A DNA stretch of 64,000 nt from Mayfieldus sp963841445 (GTDB taxonomy: Bacteria; Actinomycetota; Thermoleophilia; Solirubrobacterales; 70-9): NCBI GenBank assembly GCA_963841445.1, contig CAWJCP010000002.1, positions 558,001-622,000 of the forward strand, in the 5' to 3' direction. Under the pieces are notes generated by a model. The model was not told the origin of the DNA, searched no databases, and saw only the letters and a program-made list of their open reading frames with translations. Of the stretch, positions 9,063 to 18,812 are shown piece after piece. The position numbers and the translations under genes were made by a program. Each line of letters opens with the position of its first letter. The first letter of the stretch is position 1.

Positions 9063-9070
<8 letters not shown>
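7634..9070 (-). CDS. gatB: Asp-tRNA(Asn)/Glu-tRNA(Gln) amidotransferase subunit B
   Basis: Subunit B of the GatCAB amidotransferase (478 aa), the kinase/tRNA-binding subunit that phosphorylates mischarged Glu-tRNA(Gln) or Asp-tRNA(Asn). The family signatures are visible: AVIGLEIHVHL at the start, the CGC...CPVCLAHPGVLP zinc knuckle, YQISQYDIPLARGG, and LVDFNRAGTPLVEIVTEPD. The YqeY-like helical C-terminal domain ends QRLIREKLGG. I chose the GTG at 9070, which gives VAEQEAVIGLEIH. The longer frame to 9217 overlaps gatA and reads as Arg/Ser-rich noise. The gene overlaps gatA by 8 bp in the compact operon gatC-gatA-gatB. Confidence 0.97.
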
Positions 9071-10486
<1,416 letters not shown>

Positions 10487-10490
<4 letters not shown>

Positions 10491-10777
10491 CCCTCGGCCT
10501 GCGGCGAGGGCACCCGGAAGGCGCCGCCGGCCGGGTCGGGCGCCGCGGAGAGGACCTGCTCGCGGGGCCAGCTCGGCCGCGGCTCGTCGGCACGCAGCAC
10601 GTTCTCGAGCCCGACCACGTGGGCGGTCGGCTCGACCTCGTCGAGGTCGAGCTCCGATATGCGGTCGACGTGCTCGAGGATCCCGGAGAGCTCGCGCGCC
10701 ATCGTCTCGACCTCCTCGTCGCTGAGGGCGAGGCGGGCCAGCCGCGCGACGTGCAGGACCTGCTCGCGGTCGATCAT
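10487..10777 (-). CDS. gatC: Asp-tRNA(Asn)/Glu-tRNA(Gln) amidotransferase subunit C
   Basis: The small 96-aa stabilising subunit of GatCAB. It opens with VLHVARLARLALSDEEVETMARELSGILEHVD, the classic GatC N-terminal helical pair. TAHVVGLENVLRADEPRPS follows, equivalent to the segment that wraps round GatA. It is the first gene of the gatCAB operon and overlaps gatA by 4 bp. The 47-bp gap upstream separates it from a divergent membrane-protein gene, so promoters for both must be squeezed into this gap. Confidence 0.95.
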
Positions 10778-10824
10778 GGGCCGCAGTCTAGAAAGCGGGC
10801 CTGCTTCGGTAGCCGCCGGATAGG

Positions 10825-11280
10825 ATGGCGCCGCCGATGCGGGGAGACCGAGCCGAGAAGTTCGTGGTGCTCAACTTGCGCCTCCTTGCGGCCGGCTTCG
10901 CGGTCGTCGGGCTCTGCTTCATCGTCTTTCAGAACGGGGTTTTGGACGTGATCTCCGACCTCGGCGACGACATCGGGGGCTTCACCCGCGCCCCGCACAC
11001 CGACGAGCAGTTCTGGCTCGCGCTCGGCTTCGCCTACATGGTCGTAATCACCGGGATCTGCCTGGTCGCGCAGGCCGACGTGGTCCGCTATCGCCCTTTC
11101 CTGCTCGTACTCGCGGCGGGCAAGACCGCCTCCTCGCTTGCCGCGCTCGGCTTTTACCTCTTCGACTCCGACGTCTTCATCTACCTGCTCAACTTCCTCG
11201 TCGACGGCTTCCTCGCCCTCGCGGCGCTCTGGCTCTGGTCGCTGACCGGCCGAGTGACGCGCCCCGCGGCGCCCGGCTGA
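10825..11280 (+). CDS. DUF-type four-helix membrane protein
   Basis: A 151-aa polytopic protein with about four membrane helices: LRLLAAGFAVVGLCFIVF, FWLALGFAYMVVITGICLVA, FLLVLAAGKTASSLAALGFYLF and FIYLLNFLVDGFLALAALWLW. Polar loops carry several Asp residues (DVISDLGDDIGGF). No catalytic motif is recognised. An in-frame ATG at 10837 (MRGDRAEKF) is an alternative start. It is followed directly by the GMC oxidoreductase, whose frame opens at this gene's stop codon, so the two are almost certainly one operon and may act together (for example as membrane partner of the oxidase). The function is unknown. Confidence 0.75.
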   Translation: MAPPMRGDRAEKFVVLNLRLLAAGFAVVGLCFIVFQNGVLDVISDLGDDIGGFTRAPHTDEQFWLALGFAYMVVITGICLVAQADVVRYRPFLLVLAAGKTASSLAALGFYLFDSDVFIYLLNFLVDGFLALAALWLWSLTGRVTRPAAPG

Positions 11281-11295
11281 AGGCGCGCGCCGGGG

Positions 11296-13176
11296 CTGTC
11301 GGCCGTCGAGCAACGCACCTTGGAGGCGATTTGCGAGGCGATGGCCCCCGGTTATGACGGGCTGCCCCGAGCCGAGCGCGACGTCGAGGTAGCGGCGCCG
11401 ATAGCCCGCTTTCTGGTCGCGCTGCCGCCCCGCAACCTTGCGCGCGTGAAGCTCGCCCTGCGGGCCTTCGAGTGGCTGCCATTCCCGTGGCGCTTCTCGC
11501 GCCTCGACCTCGATGCCCGCGAGGACTTCCTCGCGAAGCTGGAGCGCTCCCGGTTCGGCCTCTACCACGAGCTGCTGCTGATGGGCAAGGTTCTCTGCAC
11601 GCTCGGCTATGCGGTCGTCCCCGAGGTCAAGGAGAGGATCGGGTACGAGGTCAGCTGCGGGCTCGCCGACGGCTCGCTGCCGGAGCCAGCCGGCACTCTG
11701 GGCAACACCGCGGCCGACGGCGACGGCGAGCGATGCGACATCGCGATCGTCGGCTCCGGCGCCGGCGGAGCGGCTGCCGCTGCGGTACTCGCCGAGGCGG
11801 GCCTCGACGTCCTCGTGCTCGAGGCGGGCGGTCACTACAACCGCGATAGCTACCCGCGCGAGCCGATCGAGGCGATCACCTCGCTCTACCGCGACGCCGG
11901 CCTGACCGTCGCCGAGGGCCGCCCGCCGGTCCCGGTCCCGGTCGCCCGCGCGGTCGGAGGAACGACGGTGATCAACTCAGGCACCTGCTTTCGTGCCCCC
12001 GAGCCCGTTCTGAGCGGCTGGGCGCGCGACTACGGGATCGAGTGGGCCACCGACCTCGAGGCGGAGTTCTCCGAGGCCGAGGAGTTCCTGCGCGTAACCC
12101 GGCTCGACCCAGAGCGGATGGGGCGAAACGGGCAGCTGGCGATGGAGGGGGCCGCGACGCTGGGGGCCAGCGGGGCGCCGATCAGCCGCAACGCCGGCAA
12201 CTGCGTCCAGTGCAGCTCCTGCCCGTTCGGCTGCGCGATCGACGCCAAGCGCGGCATGCACGTCTCCTACCTTCCGCGCGCGGTGGCCGCCGGCGCGCGC
12301 GTTCGCGAGCGGGTCGAGGTGCAGCGGATCGAGGTCGAGAACGGCCGCGCCGCGAGCCTTGAGTGTGTCGCCTCGCTGAACGGCGAGCGCAACGGACACC
12401 GGCGCCGCTACACCGTGCGAGCCGACCGCGTGATCGTCGCCGGCGGCGCGCTCGGGACCCCGGAGCTGCTGCTGCGCTCAGCGTTGGGAGGCGGGGAGGT
12501 CGGCCGCAACCTGCACCTTCACCCGGCGGCCTGGATCGGCGCCCGCTACGCGGAGGAGGTGCGTGGCTGGGACGGAGTCATGCAGAGCTACTACGTCGAT
12601 CAGTGGGAGGCGCAGGGCGTCCTGCTCGAGGCGACCTTCACGCCGCTTCCCTTCGGCGGTGCCTGGCTGCTCGGCACGGGACGAAAGCACCAGGAGGCGA
12701 TGCTCGGCTTCGCCAACGTCGGGTCGATCGGGGTCCACCTCTCGGACCGCTCGTCCGGGCGGGTCGGGCTGGCCTCCGACGGCTCGCTCCGGACCAGGTA
12801 CAGGCTCAGCGACTCCGACGCCGCGCGGCTGGCTTTCGGGATCGCCCGCGCCGCCGAGATCCATTTCGCCGCCGGCGCCACCGAGGTCTATCCGAACATC
12901 GGCCGCGTTGGTGTGCTGAAGCGCAACCGGCTCGCCGACTTCGAGGCCACCTCGATCAAGCCCGCCGAGCTGCGCCTCGAGGCCTTTCACCCGATGGGCA
13001 CGGCGCGGATCGCCAGCGACCCCAGCGCGGGCGTCTGCTCGCCGGACGGGTCGGTCAAAGGGATCAAAGGGCTCTACGTCGCCGACGCCTCCCTTTTTCC
13101 GACTTCGGTCGGGGTGAACCCGATGATGACCGTTATCGCGTTCGCGAAGCGGGTCGCCGCCGGTCTGGCCGCATAA
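11296..13176 (+). CDS. GMC-family FAD-dependent oxidoreductase (long-chain alcohol oxidase-like)
   Basis: A roughly 620-aa FAD oxidoreductase. The Rossmann motif DIAIVGSGAGGAAAAAVLAEAG is followed by VLVLEAGGHYNRDSYPRE. GGTTVINSGTCFRAPE is typical of plant-like long-chain alcohol oxidases and some bacterial GMC enzymes, and the C-terminal HPMGTAR and GVNPMMTVIAFAKR complete the FAD domain. An internal cysteine cluster NCVQCSSCPFGC (C-x2-C-x2-C-x3-C) is unusual for the superfamily as a whole but known in this subgroup, and could hold a metal or Fe-S centre. The helical N-terminus LSAVEQRTLEAICEAM matches gluconate-dehydrogenase-subunit-3-like leaders. Only CTG (11296) or TTG (11320) can start the frame. 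I prefer 11296 because it keeps the conserved leader. Confidence 0.85.
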   Translation: MSAVEQRTLEAICEAMAPGYDGLPRAERDVEVAAPIARFLVALPPRNLARVKLALRAFEWLPFPWRFSRLDLDAREDFLAKLERSRFGLYHELLLMGKVLCTLGYAVVPEVKERIGYEVSCGLADGSLPEPAGTLGNTAADGDGERCDIAIVGSGAGGAAAAAVLAEAGLDVLVLEAGGHYNRDSYPREPIEAITSLYRDAGLTVAEGRPPVPVPVARAVGGTTVINSGTCFRAPEPVLSGWARDYGIEWATDLEAEFSEAEEFLRVTRLDPERMGRNGQLAMEGAATLGASGAPISRNAGNCVQCSSCPFGCAIDAKRGMHVSYLPRAVAAGARVRERVEVQRIEVENGRAASLECVASLNGERNGHRRRYTVRADRVIVAGGALGTPELLLRSALGGGEVGRNLHLHPAAWIGARYAEEVRGWDGVMQSYYVDQWEAQGVLLEATFTPLPFGGAWLLGTGRKHQEAMLGFANVGSIGVHLSDRSSGRVGLASDGSLRTRYRLSDSDAARLAFGIARAAEIHFAAGATEVYPNIGRVGVLKRNRLADFEATSIKPAELRLEAFHPMGTARIASDPSAGVCSPDGSVKGIKGLYVADASLFPTSVGVNPMMTVIAFAKRVAAGLAA

Positions 13177-13609
13177 CCCTGGAAGGCGCCTCGTTGCGGA
13201 CCGCCCGCCAGGCGCCGTAGGTGACCGCGGCGCAGGCCAGGAGCCCGAGGAAGATCCCGAAGCGCAGATCGAGATCGCCGACCGGGTGGACGAGCCGGTA
13301 GAGGACCAGGAAGGTGGCCAGAAAGGCGACCGGGACGGTCAGCGAGGCAGAGGTGATCTGTGAATCGGTCTTCGCGTTGACGCCGGTGACCGCGACACCG
13401 ATTCCCGCCAGCGCGGTCAGCAGCAGGACGTAGTCGGTGAATCCGAAGGCGGCCCAGGCGCTGAAGTTGCGCCCGCAGGAGTAGCCGGGGAGCGGCGTGC
13501 AGAAGGGATCGACCTTCCCGAACCAGGGTAGGAACATCGCGCCGAGCAGCAGCGCTCCCCCAGCCCCGGCGAGCAGCTCTCCCCCTCTCAGCCGGTCGAG
13601 CCGAATCAC
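13133..13609 (-). CDS. four-helix membrane protein, paralogue of the next gene
   Basis: A 158-aa integral membrane protein. Helices are ELLAGAGGALLLGAMFLPWFG, FTDYVLLLTALAGIGVAVTG, LTVPVAFLATFLVLYRLVHP and RFGIFLGLLACAAVTYGAWRAV. The patterns WAAFGFTDYVLL, VLYRLVHP and GIFLGLLACAAVTYG match those in the 222-aa neighbour (WGSFGFIDILLM, VLYRLISP, GSFLGLVLAAALTYG), so these are tandem paralogues. It begins at GTG 13609 and overlaps the 3' end of the convergent GMC gene by 44 bp. No enzymatic motif is seen, and the role is unknown. Confidence 0.75.
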   Translation of the reverse strand: MIRLDRLRGGELLAGAGGALLLGAMFLPWFGKVDPFCTPLPGYSCGRNFSAWAAFGFTDYVLLLTALAGIGVAVTGVNAKTDSQITSASLTVPVAFLATFLVLYRLVHPVGDLDLRFGIFLGLLACAAVTYGAWRAVRNEAPSRVMRPDRRRPASRTR

Positions 13610-13637
13610 AAGGCCACCATCACTGAAAAATAGACAC

Positions 13638-13670
13638 CCGAGGAAGCTGCCGCCTCGACAGCTCCCTCGG
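13638..13670 (-). terminator. rho-independent terminator-like hairpin
   Basis: Read on the minus strand, CCGAGG-G-AGCTG pairs with CAGCT-T-CCTCGG around a 9-nt loop (one internal mismatch). Eight bases later comes TATTTTTC, a U-rich tail. It lies 15 bp after the stop of the poly-proline membrane gene and before its paralogue. This is the best intrinsic terminator candidate I saw in the window. Confidence 0.6.
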
Positions 13671-13684
13671 ACGCCTCTGGATCG

Positions 13685-14353
13685 CTAGACGGAGGGCGGC
13701 GCCCCGCCGCTGGGGGGTGGCGGCGGAGGAGGTGGCGGCGGCGGCGGAGGCGCGGGTGGCTCGTCGCCTGCCGGCGGCGGAGGCGTGGCGTATGGGTCAT
13801 CGCCTGCCGGCGGGGGCGGATATGGATCCCCGCCCCCGGCGCCCGCCCCTGGGGCTGGCCCACCGCCACCGCCGAGGCGGTCGGCGGTGCCCTGGAACGA
13901 GGTGCCTTCTTCCTGCATTGTGAGCCAGCCGCCGTAGGTCAGCGCCGCCGCGAGGACAAGTCCCAGGAATGAACCGATTTCCCGCGTCTTGTCGACGCTC
14001 GATGGAAGGTCACCGGCCCCGAAGTCGGGTGGGCTGATGAGTCGGTAAAGAACGAGGAGCGTGCAAAGGCCGGCGAGTCCGGTCAGGACCGAGCTGAGCG
14101 GAACTGGCAGTTCCATGTGGGTATCGCTCGCCCTGATGTAGACCAGCCCGAGTGCCACGACGATCGCGAGCATAAGGAGGATGTCGATGAAGCCGAAGGA
14201 TCCCCAGGCGTTTCTCGATCCCGCCACGGTGAGGCCGGCGATTCCGGTCGACGCCTTGAGGCCGAACCACTTGAGGATGAACATGTCAAGCAGAAGCAAG
14301 ATCGCCGAGATCCCGACGATCTTCTCGCCCTGACTCAGCCTGTTTACATCCAT
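13685..14353 (-). CDS. four-helix membrane protein with poly-proline cytoplasmic tail
   Basis: A 222-aa protein. Four helices (KIVGISAILLLLDMFILKWFG, FIDILLMLAIVVALGLVYI, SSVLTGLAGLCTLLVLYRL, EIGSFLGLVLAAALTYGGWL) are followed by a 70-residue low-complexity tail rich in Gly, Asp, Tyr and Pro. The tail contains PPPPAGDDPYATPPPPAGDE and an uninterrupted run of more than ten prolines. Such tails often recruit partners or extend along the envelope. It is a paralogue of the shorter gene immediately downstream, which lacks the tail. The function is unknown, and the paralogy and gene order suggest a local duplication. Confidence 0.75.
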   Translation of the reverse strand: MDVNRLSQGEKIVGISAILLLLDMFILKWFGLKASTGIAGLTVAGSRNAWGSFGFIDILLMLAIVVALGLVYIRASDTHMELPVPLSSVLTGLAGLCTLLVLYRLISPPDFGAGDLPSSVDKTREIGSFLGLVLAAALTYGGWLTMQEEGTSFQGTADRLGGGGGPAPGAGAGGGDPYPPPPAGDDPYATPPPPAGDEPPAPPPPPPPPPPPPPSGGAPPSV

Positions 14354-14461
14354 ATCTGGACTTCCCTCCGTTTGTGACTAGGGTCAGCGGGTGACAGTAC
14401 AGCGCCCAGAGGTCGTAAGAAAGGGCTCTGGCCGGGCGTTCCAGCCGTGCCTGCGGGTCGC

Positions 14462-15313
14462 CTAGCCGCGCCTGCTCCGGGCTGCCGACAGGGTGTTCAC
14501 GAGCAGCATCGCGATCGTCATCGGACCGACTCCGCCGGGCACCGGCGTGATCGCCGCGGCGACCTCCTTGACGGCCTCGAAGTCGACGTCGCCGGCCAGG
14601 CCGTCGTCGGTGCGGTTCATTCCCACGTCGATCACCGTCGCGCCCGGCTTCACGGCCTCGGCGCCAATCAGGCGCGGCGAGCCGACCGCGGCGACGAGCA
14701 CGTCCGCCCGCGCGCAGGTGCCGGCCAGATCGCGGGTCCGCGAATGGCACATCGTCACCGTTGCGTTTGCGCCCAGCAGCAGGCTGGAGACCGGGCGCCC
14801 GACGAGATTCGAGCGTCCGACCACGACCGCCTCGGCGCCCTCCAGGTCAACGCCCTGGTGGGCGAGCAGCTCGATCACGCCAGCCGGGGTGCAGGGAACG
14901 AGACTCGGGGCGCCGCTTGCGAGCAGGCCGGCGTTGGTCGGGCTCAGGCCGTCAACGTCCTTGGCCGGATCGAGGGCGGCGATCACAGCGTCGGGCTCGA
15001 TCTGCTCGGGGACCGGGAGCTGGACGAGGATCCCGTCGACCTCCGGGTCCTCGTTGAGGCGCTCGACCAGATCGAGCAGCTCGGCTTCCGAGGTGTCGCC
15101 GGGGAGGCCGTGGTGAATCGAGCGCATCCCCGCCTCCTCGCAGGCCGCGTGCTTGTTGCGCACGTAGATCCCCGAGGCGGGGTCGTCGCCGACCAGCACC
15201 GTCGCCAGTCCCGGTGCGGTCCCTGCTTCCTCCACGAGCTCCGCGACCTCGCCGCGAACCCGCGCCCGCACCTCGGCCGAGACGGCCTTGCCGTCGATGA
15301 TCTGGGCGCTCAC
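14462..15313 (-). CDS. folD: bifunctional methylene-THF dehydrogenase / methenyl-THF cyclohydrolase
   Basis: FolD (283 aa) interconverts 5,10-methylene-THF, 5,10-methenyl-THF and 10-formyl-THF with NADP. Landmarks visible are the catalytic Tyr/Lys segment IYVRNKHAACEEAGM, the active-site loop DGILVQLPVPEQI, DPAKDVDGLSPTNAG, PCTPAGVIELL, and the NADP-binding VVVGRSNLVGRPVSSLLL. The late PVPGGVGPMTIAMLLVNT is the family's most conserved block. The start is GTG at 15313 (VSAQIIDGKAV). No Shine-Dalgarno is evident. A perfect 14-bp stem-loop (repeat family B) sits only 12 nt upstream in the 61-bp gap after uvrD and could influence translation or RNA stability. Confidence 0.97.
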   Translation of the reverse strand: MSAQIIDGKAVSAEVRARVRGEVAELVEEAGTAPGLATVLVGDDPASGIYVRNKHAACEEAGMRSIHHGLPGDTSEAELLDLVERLNEDPEVDGILVQLPVPEQIEPDAVIAALDPAKDVDGLSPTNAGLLASGAPSLVPCTPAGVIELLAHQGVDLEGAEAVVVGRSNLVGRPVSSLLLGANATVTMCHSRTRDLAGTCARADVLVAAVGSPRLIGAEAVKPGATVIDVGMNRTDDGLAGDVDFEAVKEVAAAITPVPGGVGPMTIAMLLVNTLSAARSRRG

Positions 15314-15324
15314 GTTTCTGTGGT

Positions 15325-15361
15325 TGGCGCTTTTTTCGTCGTATGGGCGAAAAAAGCGCCA
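15325..15361. repeat. intergenic hairpin repeat family B, copy 1
   Basis: Fourteen-base perfect stem TGGCGCTTTTTTCG / CGAAAAAAGCGCCA around the 9-nt loop TCGTATGGG, in the uvrD-folD gap. A second copy at 62872-62908 (argB-argD gap) keeps the loop (TCATATGGG) and changes paired stem positions. Shared loop plus covarying stem indicates a structured repeat rather than a chance terminator. Confidence 0.85.
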
Positions 15362-15374
15362 GGTCGAGGTGGGC

Positions 15375-18300
15375 TCATTTTTTGCGAATCGGGGCGTAGT
15401 CGGCCATCAGCTTGCGCTCCTGCGGGTCGCCCGCGAAGCGCACGACGATCACTCCGCCGGGCTCGATGCCGGTGACCACGCCCTCGCCGAAGCTGGCGTG
15501 GACGATGTCGTCGCCGGTCTGCAGCTCCAGCGCCGGGCCCGGCTCGATCGGCTGGTTGACTCCGCCGCCCTGCGCCCAGGGGGCCCCCACCGCGGGCGAG
15601 CTTTGCTCCTGCTCGACCAGCTCGGTAGGCAGCTCATCGAGGAAGCGCGAGGCGATCGCCGGCTCGCGACGGCCCCCGAAGATCCGCCGCTCGCGGGCGT
15701 AGGTGAGGAAGAGGCGACTGCGGGCCCGGGTCATGCCGACGTAGCAGAGGCGCCGCTCCTCCTCCTCCCCCCCTCCTCGAGCGAGCGCAGGTGCGGGAAG
15801 ACGCCCTCCTCGCAGCCGATCAGGAAGACCGTTTCATACTCGAGACCCTTGGCGTTGTGGATCGTCATCAGGGTGATCAGCGACTCTTGCTCGCGCAGCT
15901 CGTCCTGCTGGGTGTAGAGCGAGATCTGCTGCAGGAACTCCTCCAGCGGCGGCACCTCGGCGTCGCCCTCGAGCGCGCGGTTGGCGTCGAACTCGCCCGC
16001 CACCCCGATCAGCTCCTGAAGGTTTTCGACCCGACCCTCGGCCTCGACCGTGCGCTCCGCCTCCAGCGCGTCCAGGTAGCCGCTGTCGTGCAGCAGCTCC
16101 TCGAGCAGCTCGGCGACCGGCAGCCTGGCAGCGCGTTGGCGCAGCCCCTCGATCGTGAAGTGAAAGCGCGAGATCGCCTTGATCGCCGCTGCCCCGAGGC
16201 CCGGCACGGCAGCGGCCCGCCCGGCGACCTCCCAGATCGGCTCACCGGTGGTGTTGGCGTGCGCGAGCAGCCGTCCCTGGCTGGTATTGCCGATCCCGCG
16301 CCGCGGCGAGTTGACCACGCGGCCGAAGGAGATCGCGTCGGAGGGATTGACGAGCAGGCTGAGGTAGGCGACGGCATCCTTGATCTCGGCCCGCTCGTAG
16401 AACTTCGTGCCGCCGATCACCTGGTAGGGCAGCTCGAAGCGCACCAGCGTGTCCTCGAACACCCGGCTCATCGCATTGGTGCGGTAGAAGACCGCGATCT
16501 CGTCGCGAGGAACGCTCTCTTCGCTGACCAGGCGCTCGACCTCGCCCGCCACCCAGCGCGCCTCCTCGTGCTCGTCGGAGAGCTGCACGACCTCGATCGG
16601 CTCGCCCTCTGCGCCGTCGGTGAACAGGCGCTTGGGCCTGTTCTCACGGTTGTTGGCGATCAGCGCGTTGGTCGCCGAGAGGATCGTCTGCGTGGAGCGG
16701 TAGTTCTGCTCCAGGGTGACCGTCGCGGCATCCGAGAAGTCCTTTTCGAAATCGAGGATGTTGCGGATGTCGGCGTTGCGGAAGCTGTAGATCGAGTTGT
16801 GCGTGACCAGGCCATTGGCGATGAAGTTGTGGGTGTCTTCGACATCAATGTCGTAGACGGGTCGTTCAAGGGCCACCCGTTCGACCCACTCGACTACGTC
16901 GTACGACTCATCGTCGCCGAAGACGGTCATGCCGGGCCTCACTGAGCTGGCCGGGATGCAGGGGAGCGAATTGCCCACCATCCTTCCGGGTTGCGGCGGA
17001 CCCAAGCGGCCCTGAATCCGGGTTTCAACATCGAGCGCCGACTGAATTTTCTCCGCGAGGCTCGCGACGTCCTCGAAGTCCTTGAGCACAGTCTCGAAGC
17101 GCCAGGTTTGCCGGTCCCTACCGGCAGCTCGAATGCTGAGACCGATTCCTTCAAGGGCGGCCCGACCCTCATCATCTTGACCGTGGACAGCGATCCGGTG
17201 GCGAGGCTCAATACCACGCGTCTCCGCGCAAAGGGTCAAGGTCAAATTCCGACGACGGTGTGAACTGTCGGCGCGGTGATGCGGGAAATCGAAGTTCAAG
17301 CCCTCGTCTTCCAAAAGCTCACGTCCTCCACCTTCACTGTCAACCGAGGAGAAGACTTCGTCGATGAGCTCCTGGTTTCCGACGAGGCTCTTCCCTGCTC
17401 TCGTTGCGCGTCGATAGAACGGAAGCGTTGGGAGGCCATACCGAAGCGAGAGCTGCGCCTCCGCGACCCTGGCCTCGGCATCTGAAGCGTGCGAGGAGAT
17501 CACCCATACAGCGTCTGCTCGTTCCGAGAAGCAGCGCTGTCTGATCTCGATCGTGGGCTTCTTCTGCCCCTCCGTGTACACCCTCGAAACGCCGACTCGA
17601 AATCCAACGTCTCGCTTCCACATCAAGTACGTCAAGTGCATCTGCGGGGTCGTGCCCGGACGAAACCCGGCGAAATGCATGTGATCGCTTGTGCTGACCA
17701 GGCGACGCCCGGTCTTGGTGGTGATGGCGATCCCTTCGGCTTCAAAGCCACGATGGACACGGCTTATCCGGGCTGCTCCGAATTTCCCCTTTCCGACGGA
17801 AGACATGACTTCGTCGCCGACCTTGATCTTTTCGATCGCCCGTTCGGAGCCATCGGCCATCTTGATAGCCGTGCCTTCGAGCACGCACTGGGCGTCGTCG
17901 CCGACGACGAACAGGTTGCGGTGCTCGGAGGCGAGCAGCTGCAGGAGCCGGTACTGGGCCCTGTTGGTGTCCTGGTACTCGTCGACGAGCACCTGGCCGA
18001 AGGCGCGGCGCCAGCGCTCGCGGGCCGGCTCGAAGAGCTCCAGCACGTTGACGGTCCGCACCAGCAGGTCGTCGAAGTCCATCGCGTTTGCCTCCAGCAT
18101 CCGCTTCTCATAGAGCGCGTAGACCTCTGCGGCGGTCTCCTCGAAGGTCGAGCCCTGGGCCTCCGCGAGCTCGGTCGCGTCGAGCAGCCTGTTCTTGGCG
18201 CCGGAGATCTGGTTGCGGATCGCGCGCGGCGGGTAGCGCTTCGGGTCGATCTCGAGCTCGTCCATGCAGCGCTTCATCATCCGCAGCGAATCGGCCTCGT

Positions 18301-18709
18301 CGTAGATCGTGAAGCCGCGCGAGTAGCCGAGACGCTCCGCCTCGGCGCGCATGATCCGCGCGCAAGCCGAGTGGAAGGTCATCACCCACATCGCGCGAGT
18401 CGCGCGGCCGACCAGCCCCTCGACGCGGTCGCGCATCTCCTGCGCGGCCTTGTTTGTGAACGTGATCGCGAGGATCTCCCCCGGCCGCGCCCTGCCAGTC
18501 GCCAGCAGGTAGGCGATTCGATGGACCAGCACGCGGGTCTTGCCCGAGCCGGCCCCGGCCAGCACCAGCACAGGCCCGTCGCCGTGGCTGACCGCCTTGC
18601 GCTGGGCTTCGTTCAGGTCGGCGAGCAGGCGCTCGGCCTGGTCGGCGCCGGCCGTCGTCGGGGCGCCGTGGGCGCCCCCCGGAAGCTCCGTCTCAGCCAA
18701 CTCCGTCAC
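15375..18709 (-). CDS. pcrA: UvrD/PcrA-type DNA helicase with intein; frame broken by a one-base deletion
   Basis: SF1A 3'-5' helicase of repair and replication. From the GTG at 18709 it shows LNEAQRKAV (Q motif), LAGAGSGKTR (Walker A), VDEYQDTN (Walker B), VGDDAQ / SIYSFRNADI (motif III, split by an intein), LEQNYRSTQ (motif IV), and LMTIHNAKGLEYETVFLIG (motif V). After EEGVFPHLRSLEEGG the frame fails at a run of seven C (plus strand 15767-15773) and terminates at 15731. The minus-one frame resumes with EEERRLCYVGMTRAR (motif VI), LFLTYAR, and a PcrA-type C-terminal FGEGVVTGIEPGG domain to 15375. One extra G would restore the gene. So this is either an assembly indel, a real pseudogene, or frameshifting on G-GGG-GGG. 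The frame upstream of 18709 is only repeat A. Confidence 0.9.
15767..15773 (-). other. frameshift site in uvrD/pcrA (homopolymer G7 on coding strand)
   Basis: On the coding strand GAG GGG GGG AGG leads to a stop within 14 codons. Reading one G twice, or adding one G, gives GAG GGG GGG GAG GAG GAG and then the family-conserved ERRLCYVGMTRAR. Seven consecutive G are a classic site for sequencing indels and also a possible minus-one slippery heptamer. Confidence 0.9.
16796..17887 (-). mobile_element. intein inserted in helicase motif III of UvrD/PcrA
   Basis: A 364-residue in-frame protein intron between VGDDAQ and SIYSFR. Splicing landmarks: first residue Cys (CVLEGTAIKMADGSE, block A), then VSTSDHMHFA (block B with TxxH-like His). 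At the end come VYDIDVEDTHNFIANG (block F) and LVTHN followed by extein Ser (block G, His-Asn/Ser). Two LAGLIDADG motifs are not seen. Instead the middle has YLMWKRDVGFRVGVS and later AEARVAEAQLSLRYGLPT, which in order and spacing faintly resemble GIY-YIG endonuclease elements. LEDEGLNFDFPHH and RRRNLTLTLC follow. The insertion at the most conserved ATPase motif is typical of inteins. Splicing should restore motif III. Confidence 0.92.
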
Positions 18710-18759
18710 CCACCCAAGATAGCCAGCGACTCGGCCCGAGCGGCGGGAATCAACCGCGG

Positions 18760-18808
18760 CGGCTCGCCGCCTGACATGCCCCTGCCGCGACACTTTGTGT
18801 CGCGGCCC
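18760..18808. repeat. intergenic repeat family A, copy 2 (double hairpin)
   Basis: Shares CGCCGCCTGACATGCCCCTG and the following hairpin with copy 1. The stem here is perfect and longer: GCCGCGACAC / GTGTCGCGGC with a TTT loop (18784-18806). A small GCGGC/GCCGC hairpin precedes it. It lies between the cysE stop and the uvrD start, again just 3' of a gene. Confidence 0.85.
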
Positions 18809-18812
18809 GGAA

